A stretch of 64,000 nt of DNA. Origin: Aculops lycopersici (taxonomy: Eukaryota > Arthropoda > Arachnida > Trombidiformes > Eriophyidae). The stretch is taken from assembly GCA_015350385.1 (NCBI GenBank), contig WNKI01000002.1, positions 2,597,700 to 2,661,699 of the forward strand. The letters are read 5' to 3'. Position numbers and translations under genes: made by a program. The notes under the pieces are model-generated. The model worked only from the letters and a program-made list of their open reading frames with translations, searched no databases and was not told the DNA's origin. Positions 50,793 to 60,214 of the stretch are shown here, piece by piece. Each line of letters starts with the position of its first letter. The stretch's first letter is position 1.

Positions 50793-52973
50793 ATGTCTGG
50801 CTACAAGATAACAATTTTCAGCCTAAACCAATGGGCACTGGACTTCACAGGAAACACCAAGAGGATCATTAGGTCAATAGATTTAGCCAACGAGAATGGT
50901 GCCCAATATCGAGTTGGTCCCGAGCTGGAAATATGTGGGTATTCCATAGAAGATGCTTTCTTCGAGAGTGACACAGAGTTCCATTCATGGACCTGTTTAA
51001 TCGATATAATCAAACATAGCGCTACCATGGATATGATTGTGGATGTTGGATTGCCAGTTCATAATGGAACTCTATATAATTGTCGTGCTATTATCTACAA
51101 AGGCAGAATACTCTGTATCAGAGCAAAGACTAGCCTAGCAAACGATGGCAACTACCGAGAGACAAGGCATTTCACTCCTTGGGATAAGGATACTGGTGTT
51201 AGTCCATTCAAATTACCAAACTTTGTCGCCGATGCGATAGGTCAGGATTACGTTCCATTCGGTTCCAATTTCATCCTGGAAGTCGGACATCTGAGTGACG
51301 CTGGTCGCCTGAGGTTAGGGTGGGACATCTGCCAGGAACTGTGGGATATAAAGAATGTTAGTTCGGATCTATACCATTACTTTGGCTGCCACTTAGTACT
51401 GAATAGCTCTGGTTCTTATTGGGAACTCAGAAAACTCGACGATGTTTTAGTAATGATCAGGGATATCAGTCAGCGAAGCAAAGGTTGTTACGCACTATCG
51501 AACTGCATAGGCTGTGATGGTCAACGTTACGTATTTTCCGGTAGAAGTTGCATCTATGACAAGGGTCAACTTGTTGCTATAACACCAACATCACCTGAAA
51601 ATTTCAAAGAGATCCAAATGATATCTCACATCATACATCCTCGAGAGATCGATGAAGCTCGTGCTGTAGCATCCATGAAACCCCAGAAATCTCAACACCA
51701 CGAGAGGGTCTGGAATCTCATGAAGCCGCCGATGGATATATCACATATAGATCATACCTTTAATGTATTTAGTCTCGAAATGTTAGCACGCCACAAGATT
51801 GATAACATTCCTCTAGCAATAGCTGATACATCCATCAGATTCGAGCACGAGATCCACCTGTTTGTCTCCCTTTGGCTATGGGACTACTTAAGACGTTCTG
51901 GTATGCGTGGATACATGATGCCTCTTAGTGGTGGTCTAGATTCGAGTACTGTGGCAACACTTGTTTATAGTATGTGTAACCACTTGTTTCTGAATCTAAG
52001 AGAATCACATGTAATGGAATATTTTGAAAAGGTTCACAAGATTCCGGTGGCAAATCTTGATCGCGTGCTAACTTCACCAAAAACGATTTGTGGACTACTA
52101 CTAAGATGTAGTTATCTTTCGACGAAATATTCTAGTCAAGAAACCTATCAACGAGCTAAGATGTTGTGCGAGGCTATTGGTGCCGAGTTTATTGATTTAT
52201 CAATTCATGACGTTTATACCAACTTTAGAAGCACTTTAACCACAAGGGATCCAAACAGTGTAACACTTCTGGATCAGAACCTGCAAGCACGTCTCAGAAT
52301 GACAGCAACTTACTATCTCAGCGAGGGTAATAGAATTGTCCTAGCCACAGGCAATGTCGACGAAGCCATTATGGGCTACTTAACTAAGTATGATTGCTCA
52401 TCTGCAGATATAAATCCAATAGGAGGCCTGTGCAAGAATGATCTCAAGAGTTATCTTCAATATTGTTGCAGCGTAATATTCAAATCGAACTCAACTTTCG
52501 TCAATATAGTTACTGATATAATTGAAGCGCCACCGAGTGCCGAGTTAACTGGTGCAGAGCAACGAGATGAGGACGAGATTGGTATTACATATAATGAGAT
52601 TTCCGTGCTGGGTAAAGTCCGACGTGGAATATATGGTTGTAGTGGACCTAAGGGTGCTTTTGAGATTGTTTGGCGCAATAGATATAAGCAACCTTTCAAA
52701 GATGGTATCAGATGCCTATCACGCTTAACAGTAGAAAAAATTAACGATGGTAAAGTGGCTGATAGCTTGGCATCTATAATCAAGCTATTCTACCAAAGAT
52801 ATGCTAGAAATCGTCATAAGCTTACTGTATTGACACCTGCCTTGCATGCCGAGACCTACTCGCCCGATGATAATCGATTTGACCATCGTCATTTTCTGTA
52901 TGCTCCATGGACGGAACAATTCAAATCCATCGACAGATTGGTCAAGAAGATCGAATCAGGTGAAGACATTTGA
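50793..52973 (+). CDS. NADSYN1: Glutamine-dependent NAD+ synthetase (NADSYN1)
   Basis: A 726-residue, intronless two-domain cytosolic enzyme that amidates nicotinic acid adenine dinucleotide to NAD using glutamine. The N-terminal nitrilase-type glutaminase domain starts YKITIFSLNQWALDFTGNTK, includes GPELEICGY (catalytic Glu region), KTSLANDGNYRE (catalytic Lys region) and GWDICQELW (nucleophile Cys near residue 179). The C-terminal synthetase carries the ATP-pyrophosphatase loop PLSGGLDSSTVATLVYSM near residue 378, then ATGNVDEAIMGYLTKYDCSS, DINPIGGLCKNDLKSYL and PPSAELTG. Length matches animal NADSYN1. An in-frame ATG-less extension exists to 50736; the ATG at 50793 fits homologues. Its stop is only 5 bp from the stop of the convergent Gln-rich gene. 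Confidence 0.97.
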   Translation: MSGYKITIFSLNQWALDFTGNTKRIIRSIDLANENGAQYRVGPELEICGYSIEDAFFESDTEFHSWTCLIDIIKHSATMDMIVDVGLPVHNGTLYNCRAIIYKGRILCIRAKTSLANDGNYRETRHFTPWDKDTGVSPFKLPNFVADAIGQDYVPFGSNFILEVGHLSDAGRLRLGWDICQELWDIKNVSSDLYHYFGCHLVLNSSGSYWELRKLDDVLVMIRDISQRSKGCYALSNCIGCDGQRYVFSGRSCIYDKGQLVAITPTSPENFKEIQMISHIIHPREIDEARAVASMKPQKSQHHERVWNLMKPPMDISHIDHTFNVFSLEMLARHKIDNIPLAIADTSIRFEHEIHLFVSLWLWDYLRRSGMRGYMMPLSGGLDSSTVATLVYSMCNHLFLNLRESHVMEYFEKVHKIPVANLDRVLTSPKTICGLLLRCSYLSTKYSSQETYQRAKMLCEAIGAEFIDLSIHDVYTNFRSTLTTRDPNSVTLLDQNLQARLRMTATYYLSEGNRIVLATGNVDEAIMGYLTKYDCSSADINPIGGLCKNDLKSYLQYCCSVIFKSNSTFVNIVTDIIEAPPSAELTGAEQRDEDEIGITYNEISVLGKVRRGIYGCSGPKGAFEIVWRNRYKQPFKDGIRCLSRLTVEKINDGKVADSLASIIKLFYQRYARNRHKLTVLTPALHAETYSPDDNRFDHRHFLYAPWTEQFKSIDRLVKKIESGEDI

Positions 52974-52978
52974 TCCAA

Positions 52979-53989
52979 TCAAATTTGGGCCTCATTGACA
53001 CAGTAGATCGGTGTCTCACGCCTTATTACCTCAAGTTCATCTGTGAGCTCCTTGAGATCACCTTTCAATTCATCTGCCATCTTAGTTAGCTCTTCCCAAC
53101 CTTTGTCATGAATCAAACATAAAACCTCGATGGATAGTTCTTTGGTCTCATTCGTGGTGCTATTCATCGATCTATTGTTAGCCAATTCAGTTGCAATCTG
53201 ATTGTGATTCTGATACTGTTGGTATTGACTATTAACAACCTGACTATGGTGTTGCTGTCTCTGCCTCTGCAAATCAAACTGCGGGGCATGTTGCGGATGA
53301 TGCTGTGTGATCTGTTGGAATTGTGGTTGGGAGTGTTGTTGTTGCTGATGTTGTAACTTGGTCCTCTGAGGGTCTTGTTGCTGATGCACCTGTTGAGTCT
53401 GAAAATTTTGGTTGTGCTGTTGCATAGATTGTTGGAATTGATTGTGATGTTGTTGGTGCTGCTGTTGGTGTTGGTGATGTTGGTGGTGCTGTTGTTGCTG
53501 ATGCTGTTGCATGACCAGAGTTTCGGTCTGGTTACTGTAGTAAGGATTGTCAGTGGTTCGTGGAGTTTGTCCGTTGATCGTCGGATGGATTTGATTGCTT
53601 GTCAGGGTGGGGGCGGCAAAGTATTGATGAGCTGGCTGCAGCTGTGCTTGACTGTTCATAACCATTCCATTTTGACGGGAGTCAAATACTGCACTAGTTC
53701 GCATCTGCTGACAGGTGACTGATTGTTGAGGCGAATGAATTATCTGTTGCTGAGGCTGAAATAACGATTGGTGAAGACATGTCGATATAGGCATATTCAT
53801 AGGTTGGTGGTGTGGGTAAACCTGTTGCTGCTGGAAATTAGATACCTGAACTGGTGGTTCGTACGTACAATACGATGTTGGTTGGGTTATGTGATTGCCT
53901 GTGGCGGAATTGGTGCAAGGTCGATGTGGTTCCGGGGTTTTGGATTTTGACTTCTTAGAGAAGTTGGCCCAAGGGATGATATGCATCAT
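52979..53989 (-). CDS. Gln/His-rich protein of unknown family
   Basis: A 336-residue intronless frame starting MMHIIPWANFSKKSKSK. Residues about 50-275 are Gln/His/Pro-rich, with long QQHHQHHQHQQQ-type runs; the conserved-looking part is the charged, helical C terminus, ELSIEVLCLIHDKGWEELTK followed by MADELKGDLKELTDELEVIR. I do not recognise it. The composition is common in transcription cofactors, and the C-terminal helix could be a coiled-coil interaction segment; both statements are inference. It is a real gene candidate because its length, ATG, non-repetitive ends and position between two genes fit. Stop-to-stop distance to NADSYN1 is 5 bp, so their 3' UTRs must overlap. Confidence 0.6.
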   Translation of the reverse strand: MMHIIPWANFSKKSKSKTPEPHRPCTNSATGNHITQPTSYCTYEPPVQVSNFQQQQVYPHHQPMNMPISTCLHQSLFQPQQQIIHSPQQSVTCQQMRTSAVFDSRQNGMVMNSQAQLQPAHQYFAAPTLTSNQIHPTINGQTPRTTDNPYYSNQTETLVMQQHQQQQHHQHHQHQQQHQQHHNQFQQSMQQHNQNFQTQQVHQQQDPQRTKLQHQQQQHSQPQFQQITQHHPQHAPQFDLQRQRQQHHSQVVNSQYQQYQNHNQIATELANNRSMNSTTNETKELSIEVLCLIHDKGWEELTKMADELKGDLKELTDELEVIRRETPIYCVNEAQI

Positions 53990-54429
53990 TTGGAGATTTA
54001 TAATAGTTGCAATATGCTGTGCAATGTAATAATAAATGTGGTTCTAGTTATCCACCAAGATTTTCATACAGAAATTCAGGTAATCTTTCATCTACAGGAG
54101 ATAAATAAACAAAGAACTATCCTGATTCTGGTTCTTACCGGCGCTGCCATTGGGTGCGACACAGAGAGGCCTCATTTGACCGCGCGAGGAAATTTAAATT
54201 GCATTTCCCCTGTGCCTCAAAAACATACAGTTGTCCGCATAAATATTGAGTGAGCTACAGATCGGCGATCAGTTTCTGAAATTGAGTGCATCGTGACATG
54301 TGTTTCTATTTGTACAACATCACCTGTTTCCCTCAATGATGGAACTTATTTCTACTAACCCGTCGAATTAAGTGTCATATCATATTGTTTCTATCATATT
54401 CTCACAATTGTAAACCTTATATTCTAAGA
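53990..54429. promoter_or_regulatory. Divergent upstream region of the Gln-rich gene and SRPRB
   Basis: A 440-bp gap between two divergent start codons, with no coding evidence. It should hold both promoters. No TATA box or recognised motif was assigned. Confidence 0.45.
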
Positions 54430-55083
54430 ATGGATGATATTTACATTGCTATTCTAGTGGCCATTCTTGCGGTGGTCATAACCTTCCTGTTGTCAAGGAA
54501 ATTCCGCCAATCAGTAAATGTTGTTCTATTAACAGGTCTCTCTGATTCAGGAAAGACAGCTCTTTTCACCAAGATAATCTTCAACAAACCCAAGCGAAGT
54601 GTCACCTCGTTGAAGGAAAACGAGGCCACCATCAAGGAATTAAATCTTAAGTTACTCGATCTCCCTGGAGCCGAACGTTTGAGGAGCCGCTATTGGGAAC
54701 GATACAGAGGAGAGGCCCGTCATGTGATCTTCATCATAGACTCAACCACCTTGAACAAACAACTACGCGATCTTAGTGAGTATCTCTATGTTTTACTATC
54801 AGACGGAATTTTGTACAAGAACAAAATCAAGTTCACCATTGCGTGTAACAAACAAGACCTCGAGAATGCAAGCAAGAAGCACGAAATTAAAACCATTCTG
54901 GAAAATGAGTTGACTGCAATTAAGAACACGAAAACTGGTCAAATTGGTAAAGCATCTAACGAGGAAGATGACGATTATCTTGCTAAACTAGACATCAAGG
55001 AGATCTCTCTCGACAAACTCAAAGTGAATCTCATAGAAACAAGTATCAATAATCCAGACCAACTTGTAAAGATTATCCTATAA
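54430..55083 (+). CDS. SRPRB: Signal recognition particle receptor subunit beta (SRPRB)
   Basis: A 217-residue intronless small GTPase anchored in the ER membrane, which holds SRP receptor alpha. An N-terminal membrane helix (DIYIAILVAILAVVITFLLS) is followed by the GTPase domain: P-loop GLSDSGKTALF (about residues 36-46), a Thr-containing switch region, DLPG near residue 76 (in LLDLPGAERLRSRYWE) and the guanine-specificity motif CNKQD near 139. The frame is open upstream to 54385 without an ATG of its own; the ATG at 54430 places the membrane helix at the N terminus as in the family. An AATAAA lies just after the stop, near 55103. Confidence 0.94.
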   Translation: MDDIYIAILVAILAVVITFLLSRKFRQSVNVVLLTGLSDSGKTALFTKIIFNKPKRSVTSLKENEATIKELNLKLLDLPGAERLRSRYWERYRGEARHVIFIIDSTTLNKQLRDLSEYLYVLLSDGILYKNKIKFTIACNKQDLENASKKHEIKTILENELTAIKNTKTGQIGKASNEEDDDYLAKLDIKEISLDKLKVNLIETSINNPDQLVKIIL

Positions 55084-55135
55084 CCTCAGATGCTCAATTT
55101 GTGAATAAATTAAGTTCATATCCTCCAAATGGTCT

Positions 55136-55690
55136 TTAATCATCATCATCAAGTTTTTTATCCAACTCGGCATAGTGTTCTAGCTTATCATTCCAAAGGG
55201 ACATGTTGCTCTTGAAGGATCCGATGATGTCAGTGTATATGTTTATCAACTCCTCAGTTCTTTGGTCTATCTTGATAGATTGCAGATGTTGCTCTCTAGT
55301 TTTTCTTTGCAACTCTTCGAGCTTCAATCGACTCGTATCTGGCCATTTCTCAACATTCAACACTTGGTCTGCTTTGTTCACCAACAACTCGAGATCTTTC
55401 ATGTGATTTGTTAGATCTTCCTCGTAAGCCAAGACTAGCTCTACTTTGGAGGTCTCACTTTGGGTGTCGTTTAAAAGGGTTTTGTTTTTCTCGTATAATT
55501 CGACAAACCTCTCATAGTTCTTCCCATAGATGTCCATAAAATTTTTATAGGCCTTTGCGATGGAATCTAATTGCGTAAGAATATTTTCCTGATGGCTGCC
55601 GAGACCTAAGATTCGATCCACGTGGGCCGATCCTGATTGCCCGAGGATTTTGTTCTCTAGCTTTTTGACTCGCCACTCGAGGGAGTTCAT
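55136..55690 (-). CDS. DCTN3: Dynactin subunit 3 (p24)
   Basis: A 184-residue intronless, almost entirely helical protein of the dynactin shoulder, a cofactor of cytoplasmic dynein. It starts MNSLEWRVKKLENKILG, the typical N terminus of DCTN3, and continues with long coiled-coil-like segments (NILTQLDSIAKAYKNFMDIY; DLTNHMKDLELLVNKADQVL) and an acidic end (KKLDDDD). Length matches homologues. It converges on SRPRB with 52 bp between stops. Confidence 0.88.
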   Translation of the reverse strand: MNSLEWRVKKLENKILGQSGSAHVDRILGLGSHQENILTQLDSIAKAYKNFMDIYGKNYERFVELYEKNKTLLNDTQSETSKVELVLAYEEDLTNHMKDLELLVNKADQVLNVEKWPDTSRLKLEELQRKTREQHLQSIKIDQRTEELINIYTDIIGSFKSNMSLWNDKLEHYAELDKKLDDDD

Positions 55691-56156
55691 TATTTCTTAA
55701 ATGATTGAATCCGAGGATCGACAACTGTTGAACATTGAGAGGATTTATTGCATCAATGAAATAGTTTAACCACCTGGCAAGTTTGTTATGATTTGTAGTT
55801 GGATCTTTCGGATAAAGCGGAGCTTTTTTTGTACTCCCGCAGAGGGAATGCGCGCTGTAGCGGGGGCGTAGCAGCCTCGGTCGAGGCAAATCTTGGTTCC
55901 CTTGTCGTCTGGCGCATTCGAGTCTGAATTACTAGCCACTGGGTAAGTTGTGATGAACCAGATGCGCATTAAGCGAATCTAAGCTCGTCGGTTGCTTTCG
56001 GACTCCACCCTAGGGGCGCGTAGAAATTGACATTTGCGAGCGTCAAAAAATGCCTGGAGCTGCAGGTGATGGTGCGTGTTGCCCGCAAGCCGGCCCGCAA
56101 AGTGTGAATTTATCCCAGCCCGCAGCCAGAGCGAATCCCGCAAATTCCCTGCGAAC

Positions 56157-56584
56157 TAGGGCTGTGATTCCGGTCGCCTGCAGGTTCTGCCGAAAAAATT
56201 TTTACCCCCGCTCGATTCCGGTTACCTGCAGGTAAAAAACTATAGGGCGATTTTGGCCATGCCAGCTAACCTGCAGGCGCTGTTTTTACCTGCAGGCGCT
56301 GGTTTTACCTGCAGGCGCTAATTTTACCTGCAGGTTACTATCGACCTGCAGGTAAAAAAAAGCCGATTTGCGATTTTTATGCGCCCGACTGCAAGCGGCG
56401 CAGCGTGCAGAACCGGCAAGTTACCTGCAGGTAACCTGCAGGTCGTGGAATATGAAGACCTGCAGGCGACCTGCAGGTCGTCCGGATTGAGAGCCTGCAG
56501 GTAACCTGCAGGTAAATCGGAAAAAATAAAGAGGGGGGGAAGAATTTTCGGCAGAACCTGCAGGCGACCTGAAGCACAGCCCTA
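56157..56584. mobile_element. Non-autonomous hAT transposon (MITE), 428 bp
   Basis: Flanked by a perfect 8-bp target duplication CTGCGAAC (56149-56156 and 56585-56592), which fits the hAT preference nTnnnnAn. The ends form about 39-bp terminal inverted repeats beginning TAGGGCTGTG (left) and ending CACAGCCCTA (right), with two or three mismatches. The TAGGG start fits the hAT terminal consensus. The interior has no coding capacity but carries the palindrome CCTGCAGG 14 times, mostly as ACCTGCAGGTAA or ACCTGCAGGCG, including a tandem block at 56270-56350. Confidence 0.9.
56177..56565. repeat. Array of 14 CCTGCAGG palindromes within the hAT element
   Basis: Fourteen copies of the 8-base palindrome, irregularly spaced 10 to 75 bp apart, several arranged as close pairs. 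Subterminal repeated motifs in hAT elements are known transposase-binding sites, so these are candidates for that role; this is inference. Confidence 0.9.
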
Positions 56585-57037
56585 CTGCGAACAAAGTGCG
56601 CGTTTTTGGGCTCCTTTGTGTTAATCCAATGGCTAAAAACTCGGGCCGAGTTACTCGGCTCTAACTTTCAAACAACGCGCACACTCAGAAACTTACATTG
56701 CATTCAGAGGGAACCCAACACAGCATGCAAATATCGTGCTCACTCTCTCCTTCCATCGGAATTACACACGAGGTTTGGCCAATCCACTACATTGCTCTCC
56801 TTGATTCCCATCCAATTGCCGCAGCCGCCTCATACAACCACACACAGAACTCGCGCCAACGCCAGCACCACTTCAACTACCATCGCCACCACAACCAACA
56901 TCCTCGCTGCCGCTCAAAATTTCCCGTTTCGTCCTCTCTCTCTCTCAACTCCCGTTTCGCCCCCTTGTTAAACTCAGGTTACATTACTCTCGGCGGGTTG
57001 ATACTATTTATTGTTTGCACGAGGACGCTAAAGAGCC

Positions 57038-57550
57038 ATGAAAAAATACGAGGGCTCCTCTACCTTTCAACATACCTGGCAACAATTAGCTAGCGCCTTT
57101 TGGAAGCGGTACCCCAACAAGTATAGTAGGCACGTCTTAAGTGAGGACATTATCGATAGAAAAGTTGATGCTTCTGGTCAACTAGTAACAAAGCGAATAT
57201 TTGTCAAGACTAATAGTACGCCCAAATGGATAGAGCGTTTGATGAAGAGTAAAAATGTTCATATATTAGAAGAGTCTATTGTTGATCCTATTAGACAAAC
57301 ACTAACCACTATAACCCGTAATCTGGGTATGACCAATTTGATGACAGTGGAGGAAACTTGCGTCTACCGGCCTCATCCAGAGAAAAAACATTGGACAATT
57401 GTTGAACGAAAGGCTAATTTCGATTCTAAGCTATCCGGCCTTAGGAGATACGCAATATTAACCCTTAGCTTTGAAAGGTACAAATACAATATTAGGAAGA
57501 CAGATTCAGGATTTAAACAAGCAATCAAGAATAATGAAAAGAACTGCTAG
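57038..57550 (+). CDS. PRELI-domain lipid transfer protein (PRELID1-like)
   Basis: A 170-residue protein of the mitochondrial intermembrane-space PRELI/MSF1 family, which with TRIAP1 moves phosphatidic acid between mitochondrial membranes. Visible signature: STFQHTWQQLASAFWKRYPN, KYSRHVLSEDIIDRKV, KTNSTPKWIERLM, HILEESIVDPIRQTLTTITR and MTVEETCVYRPH. It is shorter than PRELID1 because the C-terminal helical tail is missing. The ATG at 57038 gives the family start (MKKY). Its last 17 bases overlap the start of the MEP-1-like gene in another frame. Confidence 0.88.
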   Translation: MKKYEGSSTFQHTWQQLASAFWKRYPNKYSRHVLSEDIIDRKVDASGQLVTKRIFVKTNSTPKWIERLMKSKNVHILEESIVDPIRQTLTTITRNLGMTNLMTVEETCVYRPHPEKKHWTIVERKANFDSKLSGLRRYAILTLSFERYKYNIRKTDSGFKQAIKNNEKNC

Positions 57551-59836
57551 CGATCGCGAAGCAGGCGAGTCAGAGAGTAGAACTGATAGTAGCAGTTGTA
57601 ATATCAGTGCAAATGCCTCAACCTCATCAAGGTTTACAAATTCAAAAACTTACACCAAAAACAATAACCATACACCCTCCATAAATAACTCAGATTTTTG
57701 CTTCGGGCCATATGTACCAATACTAAGACCAGATAAATGCGTCATCATAGATTCTACTGGAATAGTTCTAGACTACGCTGAGCATAATCCGAATCATACA
57801 AGGAACCGATTGATATCAGAAGTATTGCCCGATGATACCATTGTTGAAGCTCCCTCATTAGTCACCCCATTACTCCTAAAAAAGAAAACTGTATGGCCAC
57901 CCAGACAGGATGAAGAGAATGACAAAGAAGAAGAGAGTGGGATTGAAGGTAGACCTAAGGCAAATGAAGATGATTCTGATGATATACAAATAGTCAAAAT
58001 CGTCAAGAAAGAGTCGTCGGCACGAGTCGAGAACAAGAATCGTAAGCTTGTGCAAGATTACATCAAGTCAGCTGCTATAGCTAGTTTAACAAAGTCAGCC
58101 ACACCAACCAACCCAGCTCCTATCCTCACCATTGAAGACTATTACAAATCGTCTGTGGGTGAGCTGCTACTTGGTATCGGAATTAGTCGAGTGCTCGAGT
58201 ATACAAACGAAGAAAATATCAAGAGACTTAACAGGAATATTCGTCGCGACGACGAGTATACCTCTTCAAGACTCTCTGAGTTGAGCTCGTTAAAGGAAAG
58301 ACAAACTGCTATCCAAAATAATAATCGTCCATTCAAGCCTCAGGAAATCTACTCATGCCCCAATTGCGACTTCAAAACCGGGTTCCAGATCGTCCTCGAT
58401 GGTCATTTAGAGACGCCGCATATGGACCGTAAATCATTTTTGTGCAATTGGTGTGATTACAAAACTAAGGATCCAAGTCATTTCATTTACCACAATATAT
58501 ACCAGCACAAGAAAAGAAGTCTACTAGAGCGGCCTCCATCCAATTACAACTGCCACCTTTGCTCTTACGAAACCAGACATAAGCGACTGCTAGTTTCTCA
58601 TCTAGCAAAATGTGAAGCCAGTTTCAATATAAATACTTCCCTATCAGCTCTAGAGATAGGCGAGCTCGATTTTCCTGCCGTTACTACCAAACTAATTAAT
58701 CAAGAGGATGTGAAAACTTATGACCAAACATTGAGGGCCCTCAGATTAGCTGCCTATAATCCACATCAACTCAAGGTACCTGTGGCGCACCCCAATGGAA
58801 CCAGGCAATCATCAGTCTATGTCATACCGCGAACGCCTGGACCGAACAATATGGGCCGCCAACAGGCTCTATTATTTCGTTCACCTAACCCACAACAACC
58901 ACAAGCCTCTCAACCTAACGTCATAATGGGGCCTGCAGATTTGGTCCGACGAGCTCCTGCGCCATGTAAGTATATGCACAGCAACATACGGTGTGTTTAC
59001 ACACATTGTCGTGATTGTTGTTCACCTCTTCGATTCACACTCATTGGAACTAATCCTCTACATCAGATCAAATCAGATGCAAACTAACAAAAATCAACCG
59101 CTTACCATCATTTCAACTTATAGCGCCCACTGGTACCACTTCATCTCAGCTGATGAATTTGCTTGCCACTCACAATATAGCCGTAGCTCCGACCAAATCA
59201 GCCATCGTCCAACATCCCCAAATTCAATCTTCATTTGCAAATGGAAGAGCAGTGATCCGATCAGTCAATGATCTCATGATGAGTCCAAGCAACAATGGTC
59301 AATCTAGCTCGTCAAAGCAAGATAATGAACAATCCGCCTCAGCGAGCCGAAGTAAGAAGGGTCTCTCTCGCGTTTTGTGCGAAATTTGCGATTTCTATCT
59401 GAAGGATGTCAACAAACTCAAGAGGCATATGTTAGATGCTCATGAAACAACTATCAGAATCAAGGTCATGAACAAAGATTCTAAGAAGATGTATGCTACA
59501 CGACCACCATTGAGTTGCCAAAGGTGCGACTGGAGATTCTTCACCGATCAAGGACTAGAGAGACATCTACTATGTACACATTCGTTAGTTACGGACAACA
59601 TGCAACATCAGGTCGAGAGGAATCTCGATGCCGGCAGATGCTCAATTTGCTCACAATCAATTTCTACAGGTCTCGTTGCTCATGTTAAAGATTTCCATAG
59701 ATTGAACTTGAAACCAGCTCACCTAACCTACAAATGCACTGTCTGCACTGCAACATTCAACTTATATCAACAATTCGAGAATCATGTCTTCATAACCCAT
59801 AGGGAACAAGTGAGAGAACCAAACATAACTAAATGA
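57534..59836 (+). CDS. MEP-1-like C2H2 zinc-finger protein, two exons
   Basis: Exon 1 is 57534-58965 (donor GTAAGT), intron 58966-59123, exon 2 59124-59836, giving 714 residues in one frame. Ser/acidic-rich N-terminal half, then a first zinc-finger cluster (YSCPNCDFKTGFQIVLDGHL; FLCNWCDYKTKDPSHFIYHN; YNCHLCSYETRHKRLLVSHL), a Pro/Gln linker, and a second cluster in exon 2 (VLCEICDFYLKDVNKLKRHM; LSCQRCDWRFFTDQGLERHL; GRCSICSQSISTGLVAHVKD; YKCTVCTATFNLYQQFENHV). The second cluster with LKPAHLTYKCTVCTATF strongly resembles MEP-1, a partner of the Mi-2 nucleosome remodeller (MEC complex) in flies and of Krüppel-type repression in worms. The start at 57534 lies inside the PRELI gene; a frame open further upstream reaches 57471 without an ATG advantage. 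Confidence 0.7.
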
Positions 59837-60214
59837 TGAATCATTGACCAAGATTATTATTTTATAAACAGCCAAATTAATTATAATTATATCTATGTCT
59901 ACTTGATCCCAGTTTCTTCAATTTGATTGTTAAATTCAAATTATTTGACTTCCCTTGGATTCAAGCCAATGTGAGTTTTATATCACATTTGAGTGCGCGA
60001 AATGCACGAGGCACGCTTTTCCAGCAAGTCCACCATGTGTGTTTTGGTTTCTCAACGATAACTTTCAATTATCGAACCCTCTGAGTGAATCATATCTCAA
60101 GAATATTACATTACCAACCAAAAAGACTGCCCAATCTCTTCTCATCCTCGATCCAAAATATAACCTTGCCAACTGGAAAAGATAGTATTGATTCGAAGAC
60201 ATTTATCAAATTCA
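59837..60214 (+). other. Spacer with an ATG-less Cys-rich open frame (59955-60185)
   Basis: Between the MEP-1-like gene and MIX23. The frame 59955-60185 reads QCEFYITFECAKCTRHAFPA, then SPPCVFWFLNDNFQLSNPLS and LPTKKTAQSLLILDPKYNLA, ending in a stop 29 bp before the MIX23 ATG. It looks like real protein (CxxC pair, few rare residues) but has no ATG and an in-frame stop just upstream. It may be a 3' exon of something or a remnant. Family not recognised. Confidence 0.35.

Larger units (their letters stand above)
55691..57037. other. Intergenic region carrying a hAT element
   Basis: 1.35 kb between the DCTN3 and PRELI-domain genes, whose 5' ends face each other across it. It contains the non-autonomous hAT element at 56157-56584. 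Sequence on both sides of it is unremarkable; the open frame at 55545-55889 runs antisense to and past DCTN3 and was not accepted. Confidence 0.55.

Noticed and set aside
55800..56000. Possible tRNA-like segment with GGTTCCC and CCTCGGTCGAGG words
   Set aside because: No acceptor stem or anticodon arm can be folded around them; no other convincing tRNA was found in the window.
56150..56590. Regularly repeated palindromes resembling a CRISPR array
   Set aside because: Spacing is irregular, the repeat is only 8 bp, the host is a eukaryote, and the terminal inverted repeats with an 8-bp target duplication explain the segment as a hAT element.
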